Part shown: piece after piece, positions 37,724 through 51,236 of the stretch | How positions within the stretch are numbered: position 1 is the first letter of the stretch | Layout: each line of letters begins with the position of its first letter | DNA from: Alternaria dauci | Taxonomy: Eukaryota; Ascomycota; Dothideomycetes; Pleosporales; Pleosporaceae | Assembly: GCF_042100115.1 (NCBI RefSeq) | Contig: NC_091281.1 | Coordinates: 1,116,001 to 1,180,000 of the forward strand | Direction of reading: 5' to 3' | DNA: 64,000 nt | Notes under the pieces: generated by a model | Seen by the model: the letters and a program-made list of their open reading frames with translations, nothing else | What the model was told of the DNA's origin: nothing | The model's database searches: none | Translations under genes and position numbers: made by a program

Positions 37724-40700
37724 GGCTCAAAGAACGGTATTGTTTACCAGATAGTGACGACTATGATAATATCAGCAACGATTGTCAAGTGTTGTTCCCC
37801 AGCTCGATTCAGGACTTGGATTTGTATATCACCAGAACAAGTCGCAAGGCTGAGACCTGGCAAAAGGCAGAGGTCACCCGAACACCCACAGGAAGCGAGG
37901 ACCACTAGCTGCTGCAACTGTTGAGAAATTTCACCGCGTCCGGCCTCTTCAGAAGGCTGAAGCGCCAGTCCGCATATATATCTCTTGAATTGCTACTTCC
38001 GTGGGCCTAGGGTTATAGCAGCGCATCGAAGACGGCACACACGAGCCACTGCGCCGCTCATTGTGAGCTGCCTTTGGTAGCTGGTGCCGAGTCATAAACG
38101 CGGCCAACAAATTTTGCGACCAACATAGATGATGTGGCATACGGTACGAATGGCTGGCGGGTGCGATTATTCGACCGTGCAAATCTCGCAAGGCCAGAAG
38201 GGTGGAAAAATGTCTATGTTGAGGAAGCTGGTCTTTGAACCGTAGGCTATTCTTGGACTGTGATTCATTGTCTTCACGATATAGGCGCAAAATCGTCCCC
38301 AATGAAGCTACTGACATGGTAGTAGACGCGGAGCCATGGGAGACATAGAAGAATCAAAACACAGGCTTGGTGCGTCGCCAACAATTGTTCCAAACATGCA
38401 TCGCGCTGCGGGACGGGCAGGAAACTGGGTTTGGAGCTGGTTACATAAGCGGCGCTACGGAGGCTCGGCGCCGGAGCAAGCTAAAATTTCTGGAGCTCAA
38501 AACCACTCCAGACATCACTCTCATCACCAACATCGCAACGCGCTTCATTATGCGCGCCTCCTACCACTCATCTTGATCAACACTAACGCAAAGAGCGCGT
38601 ATGCTTTACATCTCAGGTAAGCTTTTTCCGTCCCCGCGACTCCTGCAGAAGATTATCACATACGAACAATCCAAATCCTACAGCACCGTGAAGGACTACA
38701 CAACTCTAGAATTACAATGATGCAACCAAGCGCAGCAGCATTACCAATATGTCTAGTCTGAATAGTTGCTGACAATGCTCTAGTATCGCAGTCACCAGCG
38801 CCAGCAGTTTCCTCGTTTTTGCACAAATTCTCTAAAGGTAAGACATCTCCAACCTCCTCATCCCACCACCCGCAGAGTGATGAAAACACGACACGGAAAG
38901 GCATTCCTCGACCTGAATATACAATGTCGACACCCTTGCTTTTAGTTTCAGCCTTGTCTGACACTGCTCAACCCTACCGCAATCTTTCAAGATGTTTTTC
39001 GCGATCCAAGTGCTAACTCTGGTCCTTGCAGGTACATACTCCTACCCTTGCGAACCTTCCTCCCAGCGAACACTCCTGGCTTTCTGATGATACCTTGATG
39101 CGTCGGGCGGACAAAACGTATGCCTTGACCGGCATCCATCAAAAGCAGGCGTACAAACCTGTGGGTGTTCGGAAGGGGCTTTACTTGTTGATAACAGCAT
39201 CTCTGATTGCCGTCACACACCACATTTTGCACTGCGTTCTTGCGGACTGTTCAACTGACAGGCCTCGCAGGTATGACAAGCTCTTTTTCTCCAGTAGACG
39301 GTCCATCATTCCAATGATGATTCTTTTGATATTCACACTGTGTGAGCGGCGGCGTTGTAACGAGCGTCCGTCGTACTGATCACTACCACAAAATCTGATT
39401 TAATGAGGTATGTCAGAATCTACAGTTCTCTTTTGAGAACATCGACTAACACACACCAGGCTGATTCTTGATGGACTCGTACTTTTTCATCCACCACGGA
39501 TGTCGCATGTCTCAGTGGACAAATGCTGACATCCTGACCACAGTTTCTACTCCGATTCTGCTAGGTCTGCCATTCTGCACCTTTTGGTAAGTTCAATCTC
39601 ACCCATCGCGCACACCACACACCACCCTTTGTATGATGAACAACATGATTTCGCTGTGTTCTTTCTTAATTACATTGAAGATACAATCACCTTGGAGAAC
39701 TGATCCCTACACCTTATTGTCGTCGTTTGATCGTACACATTGGTTGAGATGGCTTGCTAACCAAGTACAGTGATTTGGTCTTGTTGGTTATCCTTGAGCA
39801 GATTCGCGATGGCAATAGTGTATATAGTAATGCATTCATACGTTATGTTACATTTGATTCCTTGATTGCGCAATTATTAGATCAGTATGCTGTTGAATTG
39901 ATCATCCTTGTTTGAGTGCATAGATCCTATCGCCCACCGTGACCGCTCTTCTCACCGCAAAGCCATCCGGTGTATCAACATGTTCACGAACCCGCACCCG
40001 CCAGATCCCCGAGACAAGACTCCCTGTACCGGCAGATTCCAGCATCTTGGGTCTTGCGTGCGCCTATGCAGACCCCATTTGGCCTGGCTCGCGTCTAGAC
40101 GCGCACCTGCATGAAATGGCGGTCAAGGACAGGATGTCCGCTGCTGTCAAATGCAAGAGAGGCTTAGCTGCAGGTACCCATTTTGCCTTTGTCCATCTTG
40201 CTTGCAGTAGTATCTGTATATCTCCCGAGCAACCAAGATTCTCTTCAGTTTGCATTGTGAGTGGGGGAAGCTCAGGCTGAGTCACAACAGTTTTGCGGAG
40301 TGTAGATCGGTTTGCTTATCACCATTCGATTTTGCTTGCAAAGACTGTCTATCGCTTAATCAGATGATTTCTTGAGCAAGGCTTGATTCGGCATCAATGA
40401 AAGTATATGCTACGCTGTCTCGTGTTGTGATGAGCTGTACTGTGTTGTCTTATCGAGAAACGAGTATAGTCTGACACTCAAGAGTATTGGTGTGGGATGA
40501 CGTGGTGCATATCATGTGGGGTTTTCATGATCTGTGGCGTCTCGCGTCTAGAGGCACGACTAAGACTTGCATGTATTGATCGAGCTGGATGATTGAGATG
40601 TTGGGGTAAGAAGCTGAGTAAGAGTGTTCATTGGTGTCGTGGTGCGGTAGCTGTATTGATCGGGTGGGGCATGGATGACATGGCATGACACGAGACCGAG

Positions 40701-43560
40701 GCAGTATGCACAACGGGCAGTATGCACAACGGGCAGTCAATCACGGCCATATGAACTATGGCCTCTGCGGTGTGAACTATCAGATAAATCCGGCGAGGCT
40801 GGATTTGCAGATTGATACAATGCAATGCAGGTGACATGCAGACGTTTGCGGGGGATATATCGGTAGTTCCACTGTACACAGACCATATATTGCTCAGCTC
40901 ACGTAAACACTAGGTCCACGTACCATAGGGAAAATTTGCTATCGTTATAACAGTAGTCCACGGGCAGGTGCAGATGATTAACACACATGCTTCGGGCCGA
41001 AGCCCTGCGGAGCTGTTCAGCTGACGTTGGATGGGAGATACCGATAAGATATTCGGAGAGCGGGGAGTACACAATGATCCGTACGGTACAAAGACCTCGA
41101 GACCCTGAGATGGCATGATTGATGAAATCGGCGATACATGTGCAGCGCCAGGCGCTATGGCTCGTTCGATTTGATATTCGCCGAGGACCGTCATTGTCAG
41201 CTGAGGAGCTGACGTACCGTGGTATAGGATCTAGGCAGCTGCGATGTTGCGAAACACGAGTGGCTGTTTCAACTTCCAGTGTCAATAAAGACAAATGCAA
41301 CTTGACTTCAGAGCTTGGTACCGCCTACGTAGTCGTGCAGCAGCGACGGCGCCACGATAGGAAGCTGAAGCTGCGACGGGATGCTCCATCGTGATCGGAA
41401 GAACTGGTGGCTCGAGGCTGAGCCACTGTCCCGCTAACGCGTTGCTTCTCCAACGTTTGGCTCCTTACTTCTTCTGTGGCCAGACATGCTTTTGTCATAG
41501 AAACATGGTACTGGAAATAAAGCAAGTTTGCCGTGATCGAGCGATGACAACAGATCACTCTCAGCTCTCTCCTGCGTCAGCACCCGTTGTTTTGGCCAAC
41601 TCGGTGTCGCAGAACGGGCTCAGGAATTAGGTCTTTCGGATTGAGTGCGCAGCCACCAGAACCGGTTTTCTTGACGAAGCACAAAGACACAACGTTCGTT
41701 AAGAGTGACGCAAGCAGACACGGGTTGCCGCGTGTTGGACTTTGCTCTATGCTTGTGCTGTGTCGCGTGGATTCTCTGACGCCCCGGCTGTTGTTGCAGC
41801 TCGTGTTGCTCGGGAGGGCCGAAAGAACGATAAGCGTTGGTAGACCCTACCGAAGCGGAGGAAAAAACGAATGTGGTTTTCAGGAAGAGGACAGCTCGGT
41901 GGTGCGCACCACATCCGGTACGGAAGATGACTTGCATTGCACTGTACTCATCTCTAGTGTAAGTTGGTCGGGTTACTAGAATAGATGCACGATTGGCTGG
42001 ATGTTGAAATTTCACAAACTGCCTGAATGCACACTCATAACACGGAGGTTGCCAGATGACATCGATGTTCACTGTTGTCCTGGTGATTCTAGCACGAACA
42101 ATCCTCGTTGGGTTGAATAGAGAAAAAGATGGTCATCAATAAAGCATGTTAGTCAGTATTGGTCGTACGTCTCTCTGGTGACAGCCGCTGGCCGATCGTG
42201 GTGAAAATTCGGAAAGAGAGAAAAGAGCTCGTGTCGGAGATTCTATACCCATCAGGCAGCATTCAGGGTGGGCCGGCAATCTACACGGACAGCCTGTGAC
42301 ATGCCCCCAACACGGGAGAAAGATTCTGGAAGAATGAGGGCCCCGGAGTAAATCTTGATACTCCCTAGCGCCAACAGCTCGCCCTGAGCAAGACGAAACC
42401 ATCGTCGAGTGCGCATGGACAGCAGTTCCATTGTCACTCAGGGCCCGTCGCTCATAGCGCAGGGACTGACAGCAAGAACGACGGAATTGCGCGCGTCGGG
42501 AGGGAGCGGCCAGCTCAAAGTGTCCGTCCAAAGTCTGAATTATTCATGCAAACTCTCTCCAAAGAGGTTCGGTCTATTGATGGGCAAAAGCAACTTTGCC
42601 GCACCTCTGCAAAGGTTCCCGTACAAAATAGAGTTGGGACTTGCGCTCGCTGCCGTTTCGTCGATCACAGGAGGTTACACGACGCGTCGGACTCTCCACA
42701 ACGCGCCGTGCCCTGCAGCTTCTCGAAGACGCTTGAGGTGACAGTTTATCGATGATGACATGTGAGGCAGTGGGGAGAAATCCTCTGTCGTTTCGCTGCT
42801 TTGGAGGTCGTCTCCGCGCGCGACGCACATGCTCATCCCATGGTGCTGGAGGAGCACACCATGGGCGCATCAAGGACGGTCCTTTCACTACGCTACTGAC
42901 TCAAGCAGGGGATGAGCTTGACGGTCTATCTCGCCGTCGTGGTTCCGGACTGCCGCGGGAAGACTAGAGGCACGCCTCGACAGCACAACCACGTTGACGG
43001 GAGCCCATGGCGGACGCAGCCAATGAGGGCAGCCGCTAGGCCCCTGAAGGCCAATGGAATAAGGCTGCATGACGGCCATCCAGGAACCTGCCACAAATCA
43101 GGAACCGGCGCCGGAGCGAGGATGAAAGGGGTGGAAACGTGGGCCGCAGCGAAATGACAGCTTGATGCTTGCTTGTGCCTGTGACGTTCCTGACGTTGTA
43201 TTGCGATCGAAGGATGGCTGCAGCATGTGCAACAGAGATGAGGTGCAGGCACGCAGAGGCCAAAGGCGGGGGAGGGCAGCGACTTGCACAGAGTATATTC
43301 TAAGCGTGGCTTTGCGGTGAGGGGAGTGTGTGCGCTGTACACAGGTGAGGCTATGTCTCTCTGTTGCGCGGTAAATTAGTCGTGGCCGTACATAAGACGC
43401 GTGCATGGCTAATGCACATGTATGCGCGCACGACAAAAGTGGCACGGCGATGCACATTGCGTCACGTGGGGGAGGATAAAGTGCAAATGGCCGCAAAAGT
43501 GAGGGCAGGGGGCCCAATGAAAGGAGACGATAAAAAACATCTTGCAACGATTTGTGCCAT
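37724..43560. other. 5.8-kb stretch without intact genes
   Basis: Only short frames. Two pieces on the plus strand look faintly protein-like: 38367-38576 (containing GQETGFGAGYISGATEARRR) and 39026-39379 (containing YKPVGVRKGLYLLITASLIA). Neither connects to a full gene by splicing, so they may be relics. A 16-bp direct repeat lies near 40.7 kb. Confidence 0.4.
40700..40737. repeat. Short direct repeat (two copies of about 16 bp)
   Basis: The unit GGCAGTATGCACAACG occurs twice in direct succession, followed by a partial third copy (GGCAGT). It lies in non-coding sequence. Confidence 0.6.
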
Positions 43561-44793
43561 GAGATATGCCCAATATTGGGCGCTAGGCTGCTTCGGTCAG
43601 CCGAACCGCCCCTTCCTGCTAAGCTTGGAACCACCTTCGCGCCGCCCTTCACCACACTCGCCCCGAGCCTGGTCTGTCAGCCCCCGTCTTCATTTCGCGC
43701 CTATTCACTCCACCCCCCTCCCCCCCAAAGCGCCACACTCGCATCTCCCCCAAAAACAATCGCGTCGCCATGCTTCCTGCGCTGACCGCTTCACAAATCC
43801 ACACGCTCCCCCCACCAGTCTCGCGGCGCATGAATTGTGTTTCGCTCGTCGACTACTAACCCGTCGCGTACTCTCTCCGCCCATCTGCCGCCTGTGCCAA
43901 CGCACGCAGCAGCGACCGCTCTCACCATAGCAACAGGCCGACTGCTGGCCCTTTGACCGCACTTGTCCCGTCTGGGCCGCCCGATCTTCATTATTACGAC
44001 TCACAACGCTCCCCGAGCGCCGCTTCCACTCTAATCTCTTGGTCTGGCCTGGCGACTCGTGCAAAGCCCCCGTACCGCACCCCTTGCTGTCTCTCATTAC
44101 ACGCGCCGTCCATCAATCACAGCAGCCTCCCTCAGCCGGCGTGTTTTCGTTCGTGTGGCTCTGGCCTCCATCACATCTTGCTCCCGCTAGACCGCTCCGT
44201 CTGCTGGTGCCCCAAGCCGAATCACTGGACCTTGCCAACTTTCACCTCCCTCACCTGCGATTCGGAAGTCCACATCCCTACTCCCCCGAGCGCACAGGCA
44301 CGCTCAAATCTCCCAGCCCGATCATTAACTTACTTGCGCTATGGTCACATAGTCATTCCTCTTTCAACCTCACTAGAACATCCTAACCTGCGGAATACTA
44401 CCCGTCTACCGTGGTCCTGGGCTTGTCTCCACACGCCCTCCCAACCGTCGTCTCTCATTTTCTCGACATTCCCGCACCTGCATCAACCTGGACCCTTACA
44501 ACACGCTCCTATCGCATCTCAAGCCCTCGATACGCACTGAACTCCCCCTCCCCCTCAACTCTACGACACACCCCCAAGACGTCCAAGAATCAACATTACC
44601 TGCTGCAACTCCAACCATCACATGAGATGAACTAAAGCCTCCTCGAGCATCGAGCATCATCGTCCAAGGACTTCATAATAGGTTTGTTCAGTCCGTCGTT
44701 GGTCATCACCCATTTCTAAACGTGTACAGTCCTTCCCATTCGAAGTATCTGCTATAACAGGTCTTCAGCACAAAAGGGCACATTCACATCAAC
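43561..44793 (+). promoter_or_regulatory. Pyrimidine-rich upstream region or leader of the Ime2-like kinase
   Basis: About 1.2 kb directly before the kinase start is strongly C/T-rich on the plus strand and poor in G. Such tracts are typical of fungal promoters and long 5' leaders. A 195-codon frame (43953-44540) runs through it but is mostly Ser/Pro/Leu/His, as expected of translated CT-rich sequence, and I do not count it as a gene. Transcript start and any leader intron are unknown. Confidence 0.4.
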
Positions 44794-47190
44794 ATGCATC
44801 CCGAGTCACAAGCACAGCCACATGGCTGGGCCTCGCTTGAGGAGAGGTATGAGGTGATGAAGGAGATTGGTGACGGCAGCTTCGGCAGCGTCGCGCTTGC
44901 ACGCGTTCGAACTGCGGGATCTCACATCGCTCGTCGTGGTACTCTGGTATGTACAACGTAACACAGAAGCCAAGATATCGAGTCAACTGACGCGTCATAG
45001 GTCGCGATCAAGACCATGAAGAAGACTTTCGACTCCTTCTCGAGCTGTCTCGAGCTGCGTGAAGTCATCTTCCTCAGATCACTACCGCCACATCCTCATC
45101 TGGTACCAGCCCTGGACATCTTCCTAGACCCTTACAGCCGAAGGCTTCACATTGCCATGGAATTCATGGACGGCAATCTGTACCAGCTCATGAAGGCACG
45201 GGACCACAAGCCAATGGACGCGCACAGTGTGAAGAGCATTCTGTTCCAGATAATGTCTGGACTGGAGCACATTCACGATCGCGAGTTCTTCCACCGTGAC
45301 ATCAAGCCAGAGAACATCCTTGTCTCAACATCGCAGCAAAACGACACATCGCACCCTTTCCGACGGTACTCAGCAATGATGACTCCCCCTTCAACTCCCC
45401 CAGCCTACACGATCAAGATCGCCGATTTCGGTCTAGCAAGGGAGACACACTCCAAGCTTCCATACACCACCTATGTTTCTACCCGCTGGTACCGTGCGCC
45501 TGAAGTGCTCCTACGTGCTGGCCAATACTCAGCACCCGTTGACATCTGGGCAGTGGGTGCTATGGCCGTCGAGATCGCGACCCTGAAGCCCCTCTTCCCT
45601 GGTGGAAACGAGGTTGACCAAGTTTGGAGAGTGTGCGAAATCATGGGCAGCCCTGGCGGTTGGGTCAACAAGCACGGCCAACGTGTTGGTGGTGGTGAGT
45701 GGAAAGAGGGTGTTAGGTTAGCGCAGAAGCTGGGCTTCTCATTCCCCAAGGTATGTCATTCGAAGTTCTTCATGTACGATTGCAGCTAACAATCAGCTTA
45801 GATGGCCCCGCACTCGATAGACACCATTCTGCCATCAACACAGTGGCCTGCTAGCTTGGCACAATTCGTCACATGGTGCTTGCTATGGGACCCCCGTGCA
45901 AGGCCTACTTCTCGACAAGCCCTTGACCATGAGTATTTCCAAGACGCCGTTGATCCCCTACGCCTCAAGTCCTCCTCATCTCGATTGTTGGGTCGGAAAG
46001 GATCTGAAATCTCTGGCAAGGACTCGCCAGATGCATCACCCAAACTCACATCCAAGACCTCTTCATGGCTCCGTCGATCACTGGTCGCTCGTGAGAGTGC
46101 CCCAGCAGTCCCACAACACACCACACAGCAACCCTTGTCACCTCGCCCATCTCCGGCTCACGCGAATTCTGATGTAAGTGGGTCAACTAAGCAGCGCCCT
46201 GCTGCCACTAAGCGAGCTACGTGGACAAACGGGGTTTCCAACAATGGCGCGCCTATCCCAATCTTGCCTTCCATCAAGCCAATCTCACCCCTTTCGGCCG
46301 AAGTCACTGCACAAGCCACGGCCGCAAGCAAGGTCGGACGTCAGCTCTCTGTCAACTCACACGGCAACCACTATGCAGATGTGCACCGCCAAGAAGCCGA
46401 GAGAGCCCTGAACGGACAGTCCGACGTGACTTCTCCTGTCAACGGCCAGAAAGAGGGGTTCTTCTCGCACCTACGCAAGCGCGCTCGACGCCTCTCAGGT
46501 CGTTATCAGACACCCATGTCGCCAAACTCGGAGGATATCGAGGCCAACGCTGGATGTGCTCCATGGGCGGCCACTAGCGCCAGGCAGTCATTGATCATGG
46601 ATCAATCACAAGGCGCCCAATCAGCTTCCACATCCGACTTCTCGGAGCTAGACAAGGCACTGCAGCATGTCAGAGACAGTGTGGAGGCGCACTCCCAACA
46701 GACCGCCTCAACTAGGAGCTCTCGTGTCGCAACTAACCCGATGCTCAAGCGCCACCACTCAGTACCTCACGGCCCCGAGCCCCGCAACTCAGAGAATGGA
46801 CCCAATGCACCAATCTCCTCTAGGACACGACGAGCGCTCCAGAACAAATCTAACCCGTCAAATCAGTACGAGGTTCCCAACGAAGAAGAAGAGCTGCTCA
46901 GCGAAGTTCTTGCATCTGCAACAAAGGCTGCAAAGAAACTGGACCAACCGAAACCCCAAGGTCCGCGACCCGCGGTGTCCTACCCGACTCCATCCCCATC
47001 ACAGAACCGCAACAGTGTGGGGTTCGGACAATCTGACTACATGACACCGAGCAAGCCTATGGACATTTCCCAGCATCAGAGCAAGAACGAGCAATCTGTT
47101 TCCAAGTGGCCGACACCGCCTGACGACGGTTCAGACTGGGCGTCAAGTGTGGCTGCTAGCCTTATGGCAGCTCAAACCCGACACCGATGA
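44794..47190 (+). CDS. Ime2/MAK-type serine/threonine kinase (763 aa)
   Basis: Cyclin-dependent/MAP-kinase relative of the RCK group. Yeast Ime2 drives meiosis, and the filamentous orthologues (Aspergillus imeB, Neurospora ime-2) affect light-dependent and sexual development. Exons are 44794-44946, 45001-45750 and 45802-47190; phases close to give 763 residues. The glycine loop GDGSFGSV is at 26-33, the catalytic lysine is in VAIK (Lys55) and HRDIKPEN is at 149-156. DFG is at 193-195 and the TxY activation motif TTY at 207-209, within YVSTRWYRAPEV. A Ser/Pro insertion of about 27 residues sits between the catalytic loop and DFG. After the kinase fold (ending about residue 350) comes a long low-complexity Ser/Pro/Gln tail without known domains. 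All catalytic residues are intact. Confidence 0.9.
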
Positions 47191-49325
47191 TATCCAACAT
47201 CGCGGGACCCATACTTCTTTTCGCCTTGCCTTCGCTGCATGCTCTTCCATCCATATAATTGTAATTTGGGTCACCGCACCCGCTCATTGTCGCTTCCTAT
47301 ACGACCGTACGACATTGAGCTCTCCCGTCTGGAACGGTGCACGATTACAGAAAGATAGACACAGACGCTACGCGCTGCAAAGCCCTCAAAAGCAAAGCGC
47401 ATTCTTTAGGACGGTATCATTGGCGTTGTAACACACCCCATTGTCCTTTTGCGCCACCACCATCGTTTTACCATTTCACAACGTTAACGTTGTCGTTTCC
47501 AATATCAGCTCCACATTCGCTCTGTACCACCACCACATATTTCCTTTTTACTGAGACAATATCTCGGGCGGCATCTTACATTATACTTGTGGCGGATCGA
47601 CACGAGATTATCGTCTGTTCATTTCGCGGGAAATCGTCGATACCTTGTCAGCAAGTTACTTGGGTCTACTACAGGGATTGTCCGTGTTTGGGGGCACCCT
47701 GTGTACACCTTGCTTCTGTTTCGGATTTTTTTGGCGCGTCTTGCTGGCGCTATCCCGTACTATACTAGACCGAGTTTCCTTTATGTGCTTCATCTCGTCG
47801 GCGGATACCCCCAGTTTGAGCATTTGGCGACCACATCATACCGTCACCAGTATTGTTACTACATATATCCTTGTTGATTAAAAGGGAAGGGAGGATCGAG
47901 GGAGGTAACCTTGTTTTCTTGGGATAAAACTTGGTACATGGGAGGTGGGTAGAATAGTTTTTGAGCGATCAACTGGCCCTGTTTCAACTCTCCTTGCGTA
48001 CCTTTTTTACCTGCACTCTCCTTGCGTACTCCATCTTGTCTTTTTCAAACCCCTTCGTACCAACTGTTGTAATATGTAATAGGACATATAGCCCGGGATG
48101 GCTGGTCATTGTATTTTTCTTGCCTCGTGTCTCTCGCATACGGCTCATGGGAAGGAGTTTGATACCACCTGGATTCTGTTTTCTTACTGCAGACCGTCGG
48201 TTCTGGCTGGACCGAACGCATATCTCATATGTAACATTAGTTAGCTACTCTCATCATCAATGAACGCTGCTCGCTTGCCTGCGCCTATTGCGGCACCAGA
48301 CTGCAAATACCATATATCATCCTGTCCTCAACATACGTGCCAGCCATACCTTGTGTATTGAGCCGCTTCGACGGCAAGAAGTACGTGCTTTCGCAGCAGA
48401 ACACGCAATGATATTGCGTCAACTCGACTGGATAACGCATCACCCGCGTTGTCGCCGCAGCCATGAACCCTTCTTGCGTTCACGATGACTCAACACTAAT
48501 CACGTCTTCGCCTAGGTTTGGGCTTGGCTTGGGCTTCAAGCATGTCCCATAAATACCACAGACCCTGATTCTCCGAGACCGCCGTCGGTCCTACTCAAGA
48601 CCGTCAATATACCATGCAAGCCTTCCTTATATTGTCTTCACTCAACTTGGACAGCATCCCGTTGGGTACATGGGTGGAAAAAAAAACGGCAGCTGAGTAT
48701 ACAGCGATATCCTCGTCAGCGCCGGACAGCCCAATAACACGGCATGCTTGTCAGCTCAAGTACAGACCAAGTCCGTGTGTAGATATATTTGTATTGTCCA
48801 GCCTGTGTTCTCTCGTTTTGATTTGCGTGAATGCTTGTCGTGGTAAGAAGGAAATGAGCGCAGTACAGTAGAGGGTTAAGGGGGGCATCAGGGCCGGCCC
48901 GCTGCGTATACACACCTGCATATGTAGCCGCAGCCACAGCCAATAGGGCGTAAAATGACGTCGGTTCCGGCTGCGAGTAAGCGCCACTTTTGCTTCTTCT
49001 TCTACTTCTTTGAGCGCCGATGTTGGTAGCATAAAAGGGGGATATTACCGGCTGAAAAAAAAGGAAAGCACCGGGATGTCTAAGATTACGGTTAAGAATG
49101 TACGTCATACCTTCACATGCGATATCGGAAGAGCAGCGTCAAGCGTTCTGCAGGATACCAAATCTAGTGGACTTAATCAACGATGAAATGTATGACTTTC
49201 TTTAAAACCCAAAACCGATGTGAATGTATTATTGCATGACCTGCCCCGGTTCTATACGTGTAAAAAGAACGCCACCCGATGCTCATGCACATGTCTAATG
49301 TTGTCGTTCCTTCGTAAACAAAGCT
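47191..49325. other. 2.1-kb convergent intergenic region
   Basis: Lies between the kinase and NAR1 3' ends. It contains T-rich stretches and one 15-bp direct repeat near 48.0 kb. The short frames have no family resemblance. Confidence 0.4.
47986..48031. repeat. Short direct repeat, two spaced copies
   Basis: CTCTCCTTGCGTAC appears twice about 30 bases apart in the non-coding region downstream of the kinase. This looks like a small local duplication. Confidence 0.5.
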
Positions 49326-51236
49326 TTACCACCCACCGCCAGCGGTCACAGCCAATCCAGCAACACGTTCCATATCGCTTTGCTTCTTTTTGCCGACGTC
49401 GCTTTCAACTTTGATGTACGATGTGTATATCAGCTTCTGCTGATTGACGCTCGTCAAATCAGCCCAGTGTGCCATGAGATCTCTCATACGTGATCTCGAT
49501 ATACCATCAACGACATCTTGTTCGAGACCGTGACCGTTTGCTTGTACATCTGTCTCATCTTCCGAGTCGCTACCAGAGAAGTAGGCTTCGTCTACCCTTG
49601 CGAGCCACTCCTTTTGCTCCTTCGGGCCTGGTTTCGATGCGGATGCGTCTTTATTCGCTTCTTGAATCCCTTCGTAAACGCGTACTTCTTCTACTTCCTG
49701 GACCTTGATTTGTCCACCGCCGTTTGTACATCCGCCTGGACACGCCATGACCTCGACATAAGCATAATCTTTGACGCCCTCTCCTGCAGCTGTGGCCCCA
49801 CCTGGCCTTCTGCTGACACCAGTTTTGCCGCCCGGCAGCCTGCTGGCTTTGGCTGGTTTGAGTCGCCGTACCAAGTTTTGGATATTTCTAAAACCGTAGA
49901 ATCGTGCTGCTTTGATTATCGTTTCCGAGCCACGGACGACCGAGTATTCCACCACATCAGCATTCCGCCCTCGTGCGACTGATATTGAGGATCCTGGGTT
50001 TTGAGCTTGGTATGTTTGTAGTATGTGGTGTAGATATCCCCCAGAGGGCCCAGCGGCTGCGCTCTGGTTCTTCCGACGCGAAGGAGGGAATAGGAAGGCG
50101 TCGATGTTTGAGTCTGGGAAGGGGGTTCGATCGGCACAGGAGAGTGGTGTTCGTGGAAGCGAAGCGAAATTGATACCACGAGCAGCCGCGAGGTGTAGTA
50201 GCTCACGAGCTGTAATTACGCAATCGGTGTCTCGTATCTTGTCCTGAGATTGATCATAGCCAGGCAACCAAGCAGCCGATGTGAGTTCGCCACGGCTAGC
50301 CTCGAGCTTTTTGTCGAAACATGGCATGATTGCGAGATGCCATATCTGAGAGGGTGGCACGTTGTACCGTTGGCTGAGTACTGACTTGATCAACGTGCCG
50401 GTAAGGGCTTGCGGCGACTTGAGACGCGAGAGATGTGGAAGGACGTATGGGTGTGTCTTCTCGGCGTAGCATATCCAGCCAGGGCAGGCTGATGTGAGAA
50501 TGGGCGCTTTGGGCGTGGTATCTATTGCGCCCTCGGAACCAGGCTTTGGAGTTGTGTTGAGTGCTTCGGGAGATAGAGCCCTTGTAACCTCGTCTGCTGC
50601 CGCTACGAGACAGGCTTCGCGCATGGCATTGGTGTCAATGACCCATGTGAAGTCGCTTCCCTGGTGGCCACCAGACTTCAAGCCCGAGGGTCCGCTGAGG
50701 AGGTGCGCAACCATGTTTCCAGCCTCTACCTCGGAAACATTGAAGACGGCCGCCAGACTTGCACGAGTCTGTGGTGAGACGCTGGCAACGAACAGCTTCC
50801 CTTGGACATTGTTTCCATTCACGCCGTTTGCCAAGCCGTCACTTGTATGTCCATTTGTTGTCCCATTCGTTCCGTCATGTGCCAGCCATGGTGCGCGCAA
50901 CGACGGGTAGGTATCGAGCGTCGTGAGGACCTCGGTATGCGATTGTAGCGAAACTAGCACTGCCTCGGCACTTGTTACACAGCCTGAGCACGCGAGGCAA
51001 TCCGTAAGCGATATCGAAGCGGGTGGCGGCGGTTCTGCTGCAGCGGCTTTCTCTTCGGTCGTTACCTCGTATGGATCCTGTGACATTTGTTAGAATGCGC
51101 CGCCCTTGACACATCGCGTAACTTAATATACCGAGTTGTCTACTTGTTGCACCGGAAGCGTCTCTATAGGCTTTATACACGCGACACCCGGCGAAATGAA
51201 ATCGTTGAGGTCGTCTGCGGAAAGAATGGCGCTCAT
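49326..51236 (-). CDS. NAR1: Cytosolic Fe-S cluster assembly factor Nar1
   Basis: Iron-hydrogenase-like protein that passes Fe-S clusters to the CIA targeting complex in the cytosol. Exons on the minus strand are 51236-51132 and 51077-49326, giving 618 residues. The N-terminus [17 protein letters not shown] is diagnostic. The N-terminal cluster cysteines are Cys20 and the trio in DCLACSGC (62, 65, 68). The hydrogenase-like core follows, with [15 protein letters not shown], then [11 protein letters not shown], then [13 protein letters not shown]. The first exon was added because the second exon alone lacks the first cluster cysteine. Its donor is GTATAT and its acceptor GTCACAG. An inserted Asn/Gly-rich stretch at about 100-125 (residues [11 protein letters not shown] and onward) is low complexity. 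It is divergent from the GT25 gene. Confidence 0.95.

Noticed and set aside
43953..44540. 195-codon frame before the Ime2-like kinase
   Set aside because: Its composition (Ser, Pro, Leu, His) is what CT-rich DNA encodes by chance; no conserved motif.
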